DNA from: Phycisphaerae bacterium
GTDB taxonomy: Bacteria; Planctomycetota; Phycisphaerae; SM23-33
DNA: 44,556 bases
Assembly (NCBI GenBank): GCA_016782885.1
Contig: JADHXQ010000029.1
Coordinates: 1 to 44,556 of the forward strand
Direction of reading: 5' to 3'
Part shown: one piece after another, positions 19,442 to 27,913 of the stretch
Layout of the letters: each line of letters starts with the position of its first letter
Numbering within the stretch: the stretch's first letter is position 1
Program-made: the position numbers and the translations under genes
Notes under the pieces: generated by a model
Databases searched by the model: none
The model's input: the letters and a program-made list of their open reading frames with translations, nothing else
Told to the model about the DNA's origin: nothing

Positions 19442-20575
19442 TCATTCCCTTTCAACCTCTTCTGCTTCTGTGAGATACGTCCTGAACGATCTGTCGATCC
19501 GCCGGGCAATGTCCAGATAAACGCTGACGTCGGCCCCGATCGGATCTGGTATGTCACCGTCGGGATCCAGCAACCTGATTTTCGCGGTAGCCGAAGGAGC
19601 CAGGCAGCGTGCCTCGGACACGTGTAATCCTGTAAAACAGAATACCACATCCGAGCAATTAATCAACTCTGAAGTGAGTTTTTGGCTTACATGTTGGGTG
19701 ATGTCAGCGCCGAGTTTTTCCAGGGCCTCGACCGCCTGCGGTGAAGCCCGCCCCCCGGGAAATGCGAAAACTCCGGCCGATTCGACACACAAACCGTGTT
19801 CAGCAAGACCGTTAGCGTCGCAATTGAATTTATCGCACAGGGCTTTTACCGCCAATCCGGCGGCCATCGGAGAGCGGCAGGTGTTGCCCGTGCATACGAA
19901 CAGGTACATCGTGGCCATTATCCGTTCAATGTCGGCGGAATCGCGGACTCCGGCGCGAAGGATTTCCCACCCGTCGCTATTGCACGCCAGGATCGTCGAG
20001 TCGCCGCCATATACGGTGGCGCCGCTATCTATCAACAGGTCGATCCGCCCGTCGAGATCCGCAAGGACCTCCCGACCGCTGCGCGGCGAGGGGTGTCCGG
20101 AAAGATTCGCGCTGGATGCGACCACTGCCCCCTCGACGCTCTCCAGCATCATCCGCGCGATGGGGGCGTCGGGGCATCGCAGGCCTACCCGCCCCTCGCC
20201 GGTCAGCACATCGTGCAATCCGGCGCCCTGGAGCCGCGGGTCGGGGAACTCGCCGCCCGTGTCGAGAACCAGCGTGATCGGTCCGGGCCATGCCTTGTGT
20301 ATCACTTTTTCCGCCGAGGAACCAACGTCCGCAACATATCGCCTGACGTCTTGGGGCCATGGAATATGCACGCTGAAAGGGCGCTCGGGGCGGTTCTTCA
20401 ACTCGCGAAGGCGCTCCATGGCTTCGCCATCGGAAGCAACCGCCGCCACGCCGTAGACGGTTTCGGTGGCGAAGGCGACGAGTTGGCCTGCCTGGAGGGC
20501 TTCGGCGCCCTGTGTGGCTGCGGCGGTAGCAGCCTTCGGATCGTTCGGATCAACTTCTATTACGCGTGTGGACAT
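19442..20575 (-). CDS. Sua5/YrdC threonylcarbamoyl-AMP synthase fused to low-molecular-weight phosphotyrosine phosphatase
   Basis: The 377-residue protein joins two enzymes. Residues about 15-215 are a Sua5/YciO/YrdC domain (LVAFATETVYGVAAVASDG, LKNRPERPFSVHI, VVASSANLSGHPSPRSG), which makes threonylcarbamoyl-AMP for t6A at position 37 of ANN-decoding tRNAs. Residues about 223-377 are an LMW-PTP/arsenate-reductase-like domain with the CX5R loop CTGNTCRS (Cys228, Arg234) and a DIPDPIG segment carrying the likely general-acid aspartate. The same domain pair occurs as a fusion or neighbours in other bacteria. It is followed at 3 bp spacing by rpiB. Confidence 0.92.
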   Translation of the reverse strand: MSTRVIEVDPNDPKAATAAATQGAEALQAGQLVAFATETVYGVAAVASDGEAMERLRELKNRPERPFSVHIPWPQDVRRYVADVGSSAEKVIHKAWPGPITLVLDTGGEFPDPRLQGAGLHDVLTGEGRVGLRCPDAPIARMMLESVEGAVVASSANLSGHPSPRSGREVLADLDGRIDLLIDSGATVYGGDSTILACNSDGWEILRAGVRDSADIERIMATMYLFVCTGNTCRSPMAAGLAVKALCDKFNCDANGLAEHGLCVESAGVFAFPGGRASPQAVEALEKLGADITQHVSQKLTSELINCSDVVFCFTGLHVSEARCLAPSATAKIRLLDPDGDIPDPIGADVSVYLDIARRIDRSFRTYLTEAEEVERE

Positions 20576-20722
20576 AGTGTTTTCTCTGGACCATTATCGT
20601 GACCATGGGCGAACCAAGTCAAGCTTGCGAAGCGCTTGAGGCCCTTCCAGTTAGCTCGTCCCCGTGCAATAGACAGAACCCGACCGGGGCTCGGGGAATC
20701 CCACGCCTCGCTATTTCTGCAC

Positions 20723-22675
20723 TCAATTCTTCGAAACGCGTCTTCGGATGCGTCTGATTCTGTGACGAGGCCTTCCCAACAATGACGTAACACCGCCCGA
20801 GACAATAGTATTCACTTCCTCTGCTTGGATCAGACGCTCAATAACGGTCAGTTTTTCAGCATAATCTCTGTGCTCTCGACGGCTACATTCTCGAAACATC
20901 AGCAGTTCGGTGAAAGACCATGATAGATCCTGTCCCACACAGGCCACTACATCTTCCTCTGTAGGTGCGTCTTTTTCGCTTTGTAGGTACTTTGCCAAGG
21001 CTTCGATCATCAACTTCCCTTCACTACCAGTACCCTGACTCAATTCGATCGCTTTGTCAAATTCCCCCGCACACAGGAAAAACTCCGCCCAGTTGATGGG
21101 CTCTGTCTCATCACCGTCTCCTTCAAGAACTTTTCCTGCGAACTCCAGAGCCTTCTGCTTATCCCCCGAGATCAGATACATGTGTGCTGTACCGAATTGC
21201 CTACTGTAAGGAGTACATTGGCGCAAGGCCTTTGCCGCCTTATCATCTTCCTCAAGAAACTTGCGGAGGTAGGCCAAGTTGGGGGTTCTCGGCCCAGTTC
21301 CTCTATCCGCCATTTCATCTATCATCTCAGCAGCAAGGGCAAAGTACCCAGACCCCTGTCGTATATACAGATCCGAGAGATCAAGCTTAATCTGTGCATT
21401 CCGAGGAGATAGCTCACTCGCCTTTCGTAGCCACTTAATAGCACCGTCAACGTCGCCAACACAGGACGCGATCAATCCCAACGTTCTGCATACGCTGTCT
21501 TGCTCCCCTTCAGGTGCGTATTCCAAGGCTTGCTGTAGTCCCTTTGAAGCTTTCAGCAGTTCATCGGTATCTACAGCGGACGCGTTACTAAAATCCAATG
21601 CACACGACCACTGCAATGCAAAAAAGTTCTCTGGATCATTCTTCGCAATCTTCCTGATTATCTCTTCAAATTCTCGTTTAACCGTCCTCTCTAGCTCCAG
21701 GTCAAAAACAGTGGCCAGAACGTCCCATGCATAGGCAAAACGGGGATTCCGACTCAGAAGCTTTGTCAAGAGCGGCGGTACAGCGGCCCAATCATCCGCA
21801 GCCACCATTTTCTCCAGTTTCCTGGATTGTGTTCTCGTGTCTTCCGGATTCCGATCTCGAATTGTAAGGGACAGTCGCTCGTAATCCTCCACGATTGGAG
21901 GGCGCGGCCACATCTCAGCCACTTCCTTCCTTCGGCAGAACAGTCCACCCGCAGCCACCATGTCCATGTCGAATCGAATATACTCCAACTCTTGCCCGAA
22001 GATCCGCGAAGCCCGGTCCCGGTAGTCGCCAGTACTTTTCGACCTTCCCGCTCCCACCTGCGAGGCTACCGGAAGAATCGTAACATCCTCTTTCCCACGC
22101 AATGCCAACTGGGCTTTGATGGCAGGCACCAAATGTTCCAACCCGTCCAAATCCTGGTCAGACAGCCTGAAGAGCATCACCAAAGCGTCAGACAACACTT
22201 GCGTGCATATGCCCGCTTGATCGTTCAATCCTGTGCGACTGTCCACCAAGACGTAATCGTACGGGCAATCCCCACCCCCTATCCTCTGCCGCAAATTCCC
22301 AAACAGGGAATCTGGATCTCGCGGATCGCTACCGAAGAATCCAAGCCAATCAATCTCCTGTAGTTTTTGACAATAAGACTCCCCCATCGTTCCCGCGGGA
22401 AGAACATCCACTCCAGCAACTTCGGACTCGTAAATGTAATCCCGCACGTCAGGCAATTCGCCTTTCTTCACATAATCATAGGCAAGATCGACGAAACCGT
22501 AACTGTGAGGCTCCTTGGGAGGGAACATTCTATGGAGTCCTGGCGCCTCAAGATCGAAATCCCATAGAAGAACTCTCTGAGGATGCTGAGTATCCTCGAC
22601 CATCAGACAAGCCATGTTGGCTAGCGCGAGAGAGCGTCCAACACCGCCTTTGTATGAGTAAAAAGTAACGAACAT
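20723..22675 (-). CDS. KGGVGR-variant ParA/MinD-like ATPase with C-terminal TPR-like repeats
   Basis: The 650-residue protein starts MFVTFYSYKGGVGRSLALAN. This is a deviant Walker A in which the signature lysine (Lys9) is kept and the usual GKT lysine is arginine (Arg14). DFDLEAPGLHRMF and YDYVLVDSRTGLNDQAG supply the Walker A' and B acidic residues. The ATPase domain ends near residue 280. The rest (about 290-640) is helical and TPR-like (GAIKWLRKASELSPRNAQIK, KALEFAGKVLEGDGD). KGGVGR ATPases occur in several poorly understood signalling or conflict-related gene sets. Here it is the third gene of an operon with a DUF4258 protein and an MqsA-like protein, 27 bp after the latter. It has a TAGGAG ribosome site. 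Base composition is more AT-rich than its neighbours, suggesting transfer. Confidence 0.85.
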   Translation of the reverse strand: MFVTFYSYKGGVGRSLALANMACLMVEDTQHPQRVLLWDFDLEAPGLHRMFPPKEPHSYGFVDLAYDYVKKGELPDVRDYIYESEVAGVDVLPAGTMGESYCQKLQEIDWLGFFGSDPRDPDSLFGNLRQRIGGGDCPYDYVLVDSRTGLNDQAGICTQVLSDALVMLFRLSDQDLDGLEHLVPAIKAQLALRGKEDVTILPVASQVGAGRSKSTGDYRDRASRIFGQELEYIRFDMDMVAAGGLFCRRKEVAEMWPRPPIVEDYERLSLTIRDRNPEDTRTQSRKLEKMVAADDWAAVPPLLTKLLSRNPRFAYAWDVLATVFDLELERTVKREFEEIIRKIAKNDPENFFALQWSCALDFSNASAVDTDELLKASKGLQQALEYAPEGEQDSVCRTLGLIASCVGDVDGAIKWLRKASELSPRNAQIKLDLSDLYIRQGSGYFALAAEMIDEMADRGTGPRTPNLAYLRKFLEEDDKAAKALRQCTPYSRQFGTAHMYLISGDKQKALEFAGKVLEGDGDETEPINWAEFFLCAGEFDKAIELSQGTGSEGKLMIEALAKYLQSEKDAPTEEDVVACVGQDLSWSFTELLMFRECSRREHRDYAEKLTVIERLIQAEEVNTIVSGGVTSLLGRPRHRIRRIRRRVSKN

Positions 22676-22702
22676 GGTTCTATACTCCTATGGAGGATAA
22701 CC

Positions 22703-23287
22703 CTAAGCGACTTTAGGGCGCCCGAATCCGGGCGCACCGTTACGTACAATCCGTAACTGCGGCTTGCGTCTGTCCCCAAGGATTTCTGTATCTGCACTTG
22801 GCTTGGAATGTATCTCCGGAGTAGTAATCATTTGCTTTCGCTGCCGCGCAGATTCCACTAGCGACCGGCAAAGATCACTCTTCCCAGCATCTAGCTCTCT
22901 GAGCAGTAAACCCAGCAACAGTGCGGCAGGGCTTAACTGGAGGTCACGGCAGTCTTCCGTCTCCCATGCATAAACGGTTTGTCTCGTCACTGCACAGAGC
23001 TTGGCAAAGTCAGAGACGCCAAAGCCCAAACCCTCTCGAAGGCGTCGTATCTCCGCCGACGTAACCAGCAGAGCACCTTCTCTCAGATGGGCCTGTAGGT
23101 CTGCTTCCCATCGCTTTAGCTCTTTTGCCGCAAAAACCTCTCCGCCACAACGATCACACTGAGCGATTTTCGCGTCCTTGACCACAAAAGGAATCCCACC
23201 CAATCGGGTAGAATATGCTTCCATCGTTTTCATTACCAGTTGGCCACCTTTGCAGTATGGGCATTTTCCACTAGCCATGTCACTCAC
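22703..23287 (-). CDS. MqsA-like antitoxin: YgiT-type zinc finger plus HTH
   Basis: The 194-residue protein has two CxxC pairs near the N-terminus (CPYCKGGQLV and QCDRCGGEVFAAKEL), forming a YgiT/MqsA zinc finger. Next comes an XRE-like helix-turn-helix (LGFGVSDFAKLCAVTRQTVYAWE, about 92-114). MqsA-family antitoxins bind their toxin through the finger and their own promoter through the HTH. About 60 residues follow the HTH with no recognised domain, making it longer than typical MqsA (about 130). It overlaps the upstream DUF4258 gene by 4 bp and precedes the ATPase gene by 27 bp. Confidence 0.85.
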   Translation of the reverse strand: MSDMASGKCPYCKGGQLVMKTMEAYSTRLGGIPFVVKDAKIAQCDRCGGEVFAAKELKRWEADLQAHLREGALLVTSAEIRRLREGLGFGVSDFAKLCAVTRQTVYAWETEDCRDLQLSPAALLLGLLLRELDAGKSDLCRSLVESARQRKQMITTPEIHSKPSADTEILGDRRKPQLRIVRNGAPGFGRPKVA

Positions 23288-23619
23288 CTCTTGCCGGCGG
23301 TTATCAAGAAATAGTACTCACCATCATCCGACTCCATCAGCTTGCCCACAGTTTCAAAAGGCAAGCCATTCCGGCAGCGACCTCTGATGGTGTATTTCTT
23401 TCCGTTCACAGATTCACACTTTTTGTCGTTCTGGGTTTTCTCAAGTTTCCCGTTCAGAATACTGTTTTCGATATCATCAAGCTTAAAATCACCGTCTTCC
23501 AGATAGTCATACACATGCCGTGAAACCTCGTAATCACCAAACCGTACCAACGTCTGTATCCATGCCAAGGGGTCGCTGGCGTCCTTTTTTGTCTTCTTCG
23601 GCAAAAACCACCCTTTCAT
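23284..23619 (-). CDS. DUF4258 protein, probable RelE/MqsR-fold toxin
   Basis: The 111-residue product has FGDYEVSRHVYDYLEDGDFK followed by KLDDIENSILNGKLE and GKKYTIRGRCRNGLPFETVG, ending in a YYFLITAGKR strand. This matches DUF4258, a small family in the RelE/BECR-like toxin fold often paired with YgiT-finger proteins. The frame opens at a TTG at 23658, but the promoter at 23637-23665 covers that region, so the ATG at 23619 is the likely start. Toxicity is inferred from the family and pairing only. Confidence 0.8.
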   Translation of the reverse strand: MKGWFLPKKTKKDASDPLAWIQTLVRFGDYEVSRHVYDYLEDGDFKLDDIENSILNGKLEKTQNDKKCESVNGKKYTIRGRCRNGLPFETVGKLMESDDGEYYFLITAGKR

Positions 23620-23636
23620 GTAAGGTTTCTTTACGT

Positions 23637-23665
23637 ATATTACGTTCACTCGTAACAAAAGTCAA
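23637..23665 (-). promoter_or_regulatory. Promoter of the DUF4258-MqsA-like-ATPase operon
   Basis: On the minus strand TTGACT (plus 23660-23665) and TAATAT (plus 23637-23642) are exactly 17 bp apart, placing the transcript start about 10 bases before the ATG at 23619. Symmetrical TACGTA/TTACGT words nearby could be an operator. Confidence 0.7.
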
Positions 23666-23829
23666 GGCGAAACCGAATATTTGTCAGATTTTATTACACC
23701 CCACGTGTCGAGGGCCTGAGATCAACTCTTGGATTATCACTTCTGGATTCCCACTCATCTTGTCGCAATCCGTAGACCCCAACGGGCTCTACGGCAAGGC
23801 AACATCATTTTTCAACAACCCCGCTACGT

Positions 23830-25911
23830 TTATTTTTTCTTTAGTGTTTCGGCCGCTTTGACCGCCAGTGGCGACTCGGGGAACTTATCCACGATACGCT
23901 TGAGAGTTTCGGCGGCTTTGTCGGGTTTGTCCATCTTCCGGTATGCCTGCACCGCAAGCATCAGCAGTTGGGCCCCGCAGTTGCTGGCGGGATTCACCCG
24001 CGCCAGTATATCGGCCTCGATGGTTACCTCCGCATAACGTCCCTGCGCCATCCAGAGCCTTGCGGTAAGGAGCGAAAGGTATCCGTCGAGTTTGTCGGCG
24101 GGAAATGTCTGCCGCCACCTCTGGATATACTGCTCGGCCCACTCGTAATTCCGGGATGTCTGCGTGTACGACTCGACGTGTCGCGAGAAGTCGCCCCTCA
24201 GGATTGGATGCTTCTTCCTCCCCGCCTCGGGACCGAAACCGGCGGTTTTGTATGCGGCGGAGGCCTTGTCGTAGTCTCCGCGCGCCCGCCAGACGTCCGC
24301 GGTGCCGATCTGCAGGTTGCGGGCTGTTGGGGCGGTAAGCTTCTTGGCGTAGCGGCTTTGCACGCGCGTGAGGAGTTTCATGGCCTCCTTGTCGTCCCGG
24401 ACGACATTCAGGACTATATTTGCGGCCATGATCGTCATCCGTGCCGCCACCTCCGGAGAGTCACACCTGTCGGCGGATACCAGGAGCACCTTGACGGCAT
24501 TGTCGGTCCGGGCATTTTTCAGCAGGAGGTCGGAGGCGGTAGGCACAATCGCCAGGACGCCCTCGGCGGGCAGTTTTTTGCGTCTCAGGAAGGCGGTGCA
24601 TGCCCGGATCATGTCCTTTGTGAGTTCGCTGCGCTTGAGCAATTCAAATGCGGGACCTACCGCGTCGTCCCTGAGCGTCTGGAAGTCGTACGTGGCGACG
24701 ATCGCGGCGTGGTCCTTGACGTTATCGAGTTTATGGTGGGTTACGCGGTCCCACGGGCGAGAGACGTAGATTCGATTGGTCCTGGTCAGTTCTCCCCTGG
24801 GCGCCTTGGCGGTGAGGGTCACGATGTAGGTTCCATCGGTGATGTAAACGTGATCGACAGCATCTTCGGTCGATTTCTGCCCGTCCCCGAAGTCCCATGC
24901 CCATTTGAGCCCCTTGCCCCCCCTGCCGACCGCCCGTGCGGCAAAGCTGTATCGCTGGTAATAGCGGTCGGCGGCAAATGTCTCGCCCGCGTGGAGAGGC
25001 GAAAAATCTATGTCGAGCGGTTTGGTGATCTGCTGCATCAGACCGGCGATGCCCGTATGGACGAGCGAGTAGGCGGCCGGCGGAATCACGCGCACGCGTT
25101 TTTCCCCAGGGGCCTTCCATGCCACGACAAGCACCGGGGTGGAACTTCTGTTGATGTGGTAGAACGTCAGCTTGTGCAGACCGGACTTGAGATTGATCTT
25201 CGCGTTCTTGCGGATGTCGCGCTGCGGGCGATGCCACCCTCCGTTACTGATCAGCAACTTGTCATCCACCAGCAGGAACGAGGCGTTGTTGCTCGAACAA
25301 CTGAAGGTGTACTCGCCGCTCTTGGGCGCCATAACGTATCCCGTCATCAGGTTGGCGATGGCGGTGTCGGGAGCGAACGGATTGTAGCCCAGGAACATCC
25401 GATCCATGAAACGCCTTCCTATTATCGGACCGGACTTCTGGAATATCTTCCGGGCATCGTCGAGTTTTCCGGGCGGATCGGTCCGGCAGCGGCGAGTCTC
25501 GAGGAGAACGCCGCGATGGATCGGAAGGACCGCCTTTCGGGGCGGGGCGCCGGGATTGCCCAGGTAAGCGTAATATCTCTTGAGGGCGCCCCGCTTTTCA
25601 AAAGCCAATCGGGCGCGGTCTCCCGGACCGACCATCAGCACCGCCGAAACCACCTCCTTTCCCAGAGAAGTCGTCACGCGGATGTCGCTACCGTCGGGTT
25701 TGGCGGCGCCGCCTGTGGCTATTTCGACGCTTATGATGTCGGTTCCGCCCAGGCGCGTGGGCGTGGTGTCTTCGATTGTGATCTCGCGGCGATATCGCCA
25801 TTTGGGATTCCACCACGGATCGGCGCCCCAAGCCGCCGAAGCGCACAACAGAACCAACAGTGGAATCTTCACGCAAAATGCGGTATATCGGTCTCTCATA
25901 AGTGCCTGCAT
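23830..25911 (-). CDS. Secreted DUF2341-PA14-PKD protein with TPR-like C-terminus
   Basis: The 693-residue precursor has a Sec signal peptide (KIPLLVLLCASAAWGAD). DUF2341 follows (WWNPKWRYRREITIED, about 30-120). A PA14-like carbohydrate-binding domain follows (GYVMAPKSGEYTFSCSSNNA, about 160-280). Next is a PKD domain (WAWDFGDGQKSTEDAVDHVY, about 330-400). The remaining 280 residues are helical TPR-like repeats ending KAAETLKRIVDKFPESPLAV. It is likely periplasmic or surface-exposed and non-enzymatic. A Met at 25899 is an equally good start, since TACAAT near 25911 could be its -10 box. Confidence 0.85.
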   Translation of the reverse strand: MQALMRDRYTAFCVKIPLLVLLCASAAWGADPWWNPKWRYRREITIEDTTPTRLGGTDIISVEIATGGAAKPDGSDIRVTTSLGKEVVSAVLMVGPGDRARLAFEKRGALKRYYAYLGNPGAPPRKAVLPIHRGVLLETRRCRTDPPGKLDDARKIFQKSGPIIGRRFMDRMFLGYNPFAPDTAIANLMTGYVMAPKSGEYTFSCSSNNASFLLVDDKLLISNGGWHRPQRDIRKNAKINLKSGLHKLTFYHINRSSTPVLVVAWKAPGEKRVRVIPPAAYSLVHTGIAGLMQQITKPLDIDFSPLHAGETFAADRYYQRYSFAARAVGRGGKGLKWAWDFGDGQKSTEDAVDHVYITDGTYIVTLTAKAPRGELTRTNRIYVSRPWDRVTHHKLDNVKDHAAIVATYDFQTLRDDAVGPAFELLKRSELTKDMIRACTAFLRRKKLPAEGVLAIVPTASDLLLKNARTDNAVKVLLVSADRCDSPEVAARMTIMAANIVLNVVRDDKEAMKLLTRVQSRYAKKLTAPTARNLQIGTADVWRARGDYDKASAAYKTAGFGPEAGRKKHPILRGDFSRHVESYTQTSRNYEWAEQYIQRWRQTFPADKLDGYLSLLTARLWMAQGRYAEVTIEADILARVNPASNCGAQLLMLAVQAYRKMDKPDKAAETLKRIVDKFPESPLAVKAAETLKKK

Positions 25912-26022
25912 TGTACGCGATAATTGAACGTTTTGCGAAAGTACTGTCGCCGGACCGCCGGCGTTTCGGACGGTTATTGGGCATAACGCGGGGGCGCGGG
26001 AGATAATTGCCCGGGTAATGCG

Positions 26023-27228
26023 ATGGCTTCACTACCCCTTGCCAACATAATGCATCACAAGCTCGCCAGCGTGCTGAACGCACTGGGCATAGGTGTTGGT
26101 ATCTGCATGCTCCTGACGCTCAGCGGACTGGCTCGCGGTACGCTGTTCGAGATATCCGACCGCGCGGAGTCCGCCGACGCCGATCTCATAGTCTGCCCCA
26201 GCGGATGGGGAAACGGTCTGGTGACCCGAAGCGGCGTGGGATTGTGGGAAAAATACGCCGAGAAGATCAACGAGAAACACGGAAATATCGTCGAGCGGAT
26301 TGTCCCGGTATTCATCTGGCCGCTCAAACTGGCCGGACAGGACCAGCAAGCTACCGGGGTCTCTCCGGAAATGTGGTATACCCTGACCGGTGGGCGAAAG
26401 CTATCCGAGGGCAGGATGTTCGACCCGAACAACAAGTTCGCGAAGTGGCTCGAAAAAGAGTTGCTCACCGAGGCGCCCGAGGACGGACCTGTCGAGGACC
26501 TGGACCTGACCGAGGCCCCGCATGACGGTCTCGAACTGGTGATCGATTCGCGTCTGGCCGGAGCTGGAAACTACCACGTGGGACAGAAGGTCGTCAGCGC
26601 CAACCACGAGTGGACAATTGTCGGTATCGTACCGGCCGGGGTATTCACGCGAGTGTTCATGCCCCGAAGGACCGCCCAGTACATCTTTGGCGACAGCATC
26701 CTGCAGTGTACGTTTATGTTCATCAAGCTCAAGGGCGGATGCGACATCGGACCGGCGGCCGCGGCAATAAAGAAAACCACCGGGCAGGACGTGGTGCCCC
26801 TCACGGCATATCGTGGAATGCTCCAGGCCAAGTTCGATATACTGTTCGGTATCATCAACGTGATAAACGCCGTTGCCCTGTCGATAACATTCCTGTTCAT
26901 CATGATCACGCTGCACACGATGGTCCTCCAGCGTAACCGAGACATCGCGATCCTCAAGGCTTCCGGCGCCTCGAACTGGTGCATAACGCGACAGGTGATG
27001 GTCGAGGCGGCCCTGCTGACGCTGGGAGGTATGGTTCTGGGCGTGGGCCTGTCATTCGTGGCGGGATGGATCATCCATACATTGATGCCGCTGTACACAG
27101 TGGAGATCACGTGGCAGTGGATTGCAATCGCTTTCGGAGCCGCCTCCGCGGGAGCAACGCTCAGTTCAATCTATCCGGCATGGCGGGCGACCCGCGTGGA
27201 CATGGCCGAGGTGCTCGCACAGGACTGA
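26023..27228 (+). CDS. ABC transporter permease, FtsX/MacB-LolC type
   Basis: The 401-residue protein has one N-terminal membrane helix (NALGIGVGICMLLTLSGLA), a periplasmic domain of about 230 residues, and three C-terminal helices forming the FtsX domain (about 270-395, with QRNRDIAILKASGASNWCI). This topology is that of MacB, LolC/E and FtsX mechanotransmission permeases, which act on periplasmic or membrane-embedded substrates. The start is uncertain because MRWLHYP is encoded just upstream in another frame. The ATPase gene follows after 4 bp. Confidence 0.88.
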   Translation: MASLPLANIMHHKLASVLNALGIGVGICMLLTLSGLARGTLFEISDRAESADADLIVCPSGWGNGLVTRSGVGLWEKYAEKINEKHGNIVERIVPVFIWPLKLAGQDQQATGVSPEMWYTLTGGRKLSEGRMFDPNNKFAKWLEKELLTEAPEDGPVEDLDLTEAPHDGLELVIDSRLAGAGNYHVGQKVVSANHEWTIVGIVPAGVFTRVFMPRRTAQYIFGDSILQCTFMFIKLKGGCDIGPAAAAIKKTTGQDVVPLTAYRGMLQAKFDILFGIINVINAVALSITFLFIMITLHTMVLQRNRDIAILKASGASNWCITRQVMVEAALLTLGGMVLGVGLSFVAGWIIHTLMPLYTVEITWQWIAIAFGAASAGATLSSIYPAWRATRVDMAEVLAQD

Positions 27229-27232
27229 TCAA

Positions 27233-27913
27233 ATGGACGGCGATAACGAATACATCCTGACGGCCGAAGCGCTGCACAAGTCCTACGGGCGCGGACCCGG
27301 GCGGGTCGAGGTTCTGCACGGTCTGGACCTGGCCGTCAGGAAAGGCGAGTTCCTAGCCGTCATGGGGCCCAGCGGATGCGGAAAGAGTACGCTGCTGCAC
27401 GTCCTGGGCCTGATAACCGCGCAGGATTCCGGACGGGTGACGATTGGCTCACGGGTAGTGCCCAACGGTAACCGGATACGCACGGAATTGCGCCGGACGA
27501 TGATCGGGCTGGTCTTTCAGCGGTTCAACCTCATCTCCGTTCTCAGCGCCGAAGAAAACGTCGACACGTCGCTGCGCGTGCGAGGAATCCGCCCCGACGG
27601 GAGGACGGGCGAACTGCTGGAGTCGCTGGGAGTCTCCCACGTAGCCAAACGCAAGCCCGGAGAGATGTCCATCGGAGAGCAGCAGAGGGTGGCGGTGGCT
27701 AGGGCGATTGCTCACCGCCCGAAGGTGCTTCTGGCCGACGAACCCACCGGCAGCCTCGATTCCACCAGCGGACGCGCGCTCCTGGAGATCATGCAGCATG
27801 CCAATCGCGACGACGGCCAGACAATAGTAATGATAACGCACTCAGAAGAACTGGCCGGCTTTGCCGATCGTACGGTATACATGCAAGATGGCATCCTCGT
27901 TGACCACAACTGA
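27233..27913 (+). CDS. ABC transporter ATP-binding protein, LolD/MacB type
   Basis: The 226-residue cytosolic subunit contains Walker A (MGPSGCGKSTLLHVLGL), the Q-loop (LVFQRFNL), a signature variant, MSIGEQQRVAVARA, in which LSGGQ is replaced by MSIGE, Walker B (KVLLADEPTGSLDS) and the switch histidine (VMITHSEEL). It belongs to the LolD/MacB/DevA branch. The frame extends upstream over the permease 3' end, but ATG 27233 fits the family start. It pairs with the permease and overlaps the VTT-like gene downstream. Confidence 0.92.
   Translation: MDGDNEYILTAEALHKSYGRGPGRVEVLHGLDLAVRKGEFLAVMGPSGCGKSTLLHVLGLITAQDSGRVTIGSRVVPNGNRIRTELRRTMIGLVFQRFNLISVLSAEENVDTSLRVRGIRPDGRTGELLESLGVSHVAKRKPGEMSIGEQQRVAVARAIAHRPKVLLADEPTGSLDSTSGRALLEIMQHANRDDGQTIVMITHSEELAGFADRTVYMQDGILVDHN

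Noticed and set aside
23968..25923. 651-residue plus-strand frame
   Set aside because: It mirrors the DUF2341/PA14/PKD gene on the other strand, which has a signal peptide and recognisable domains.
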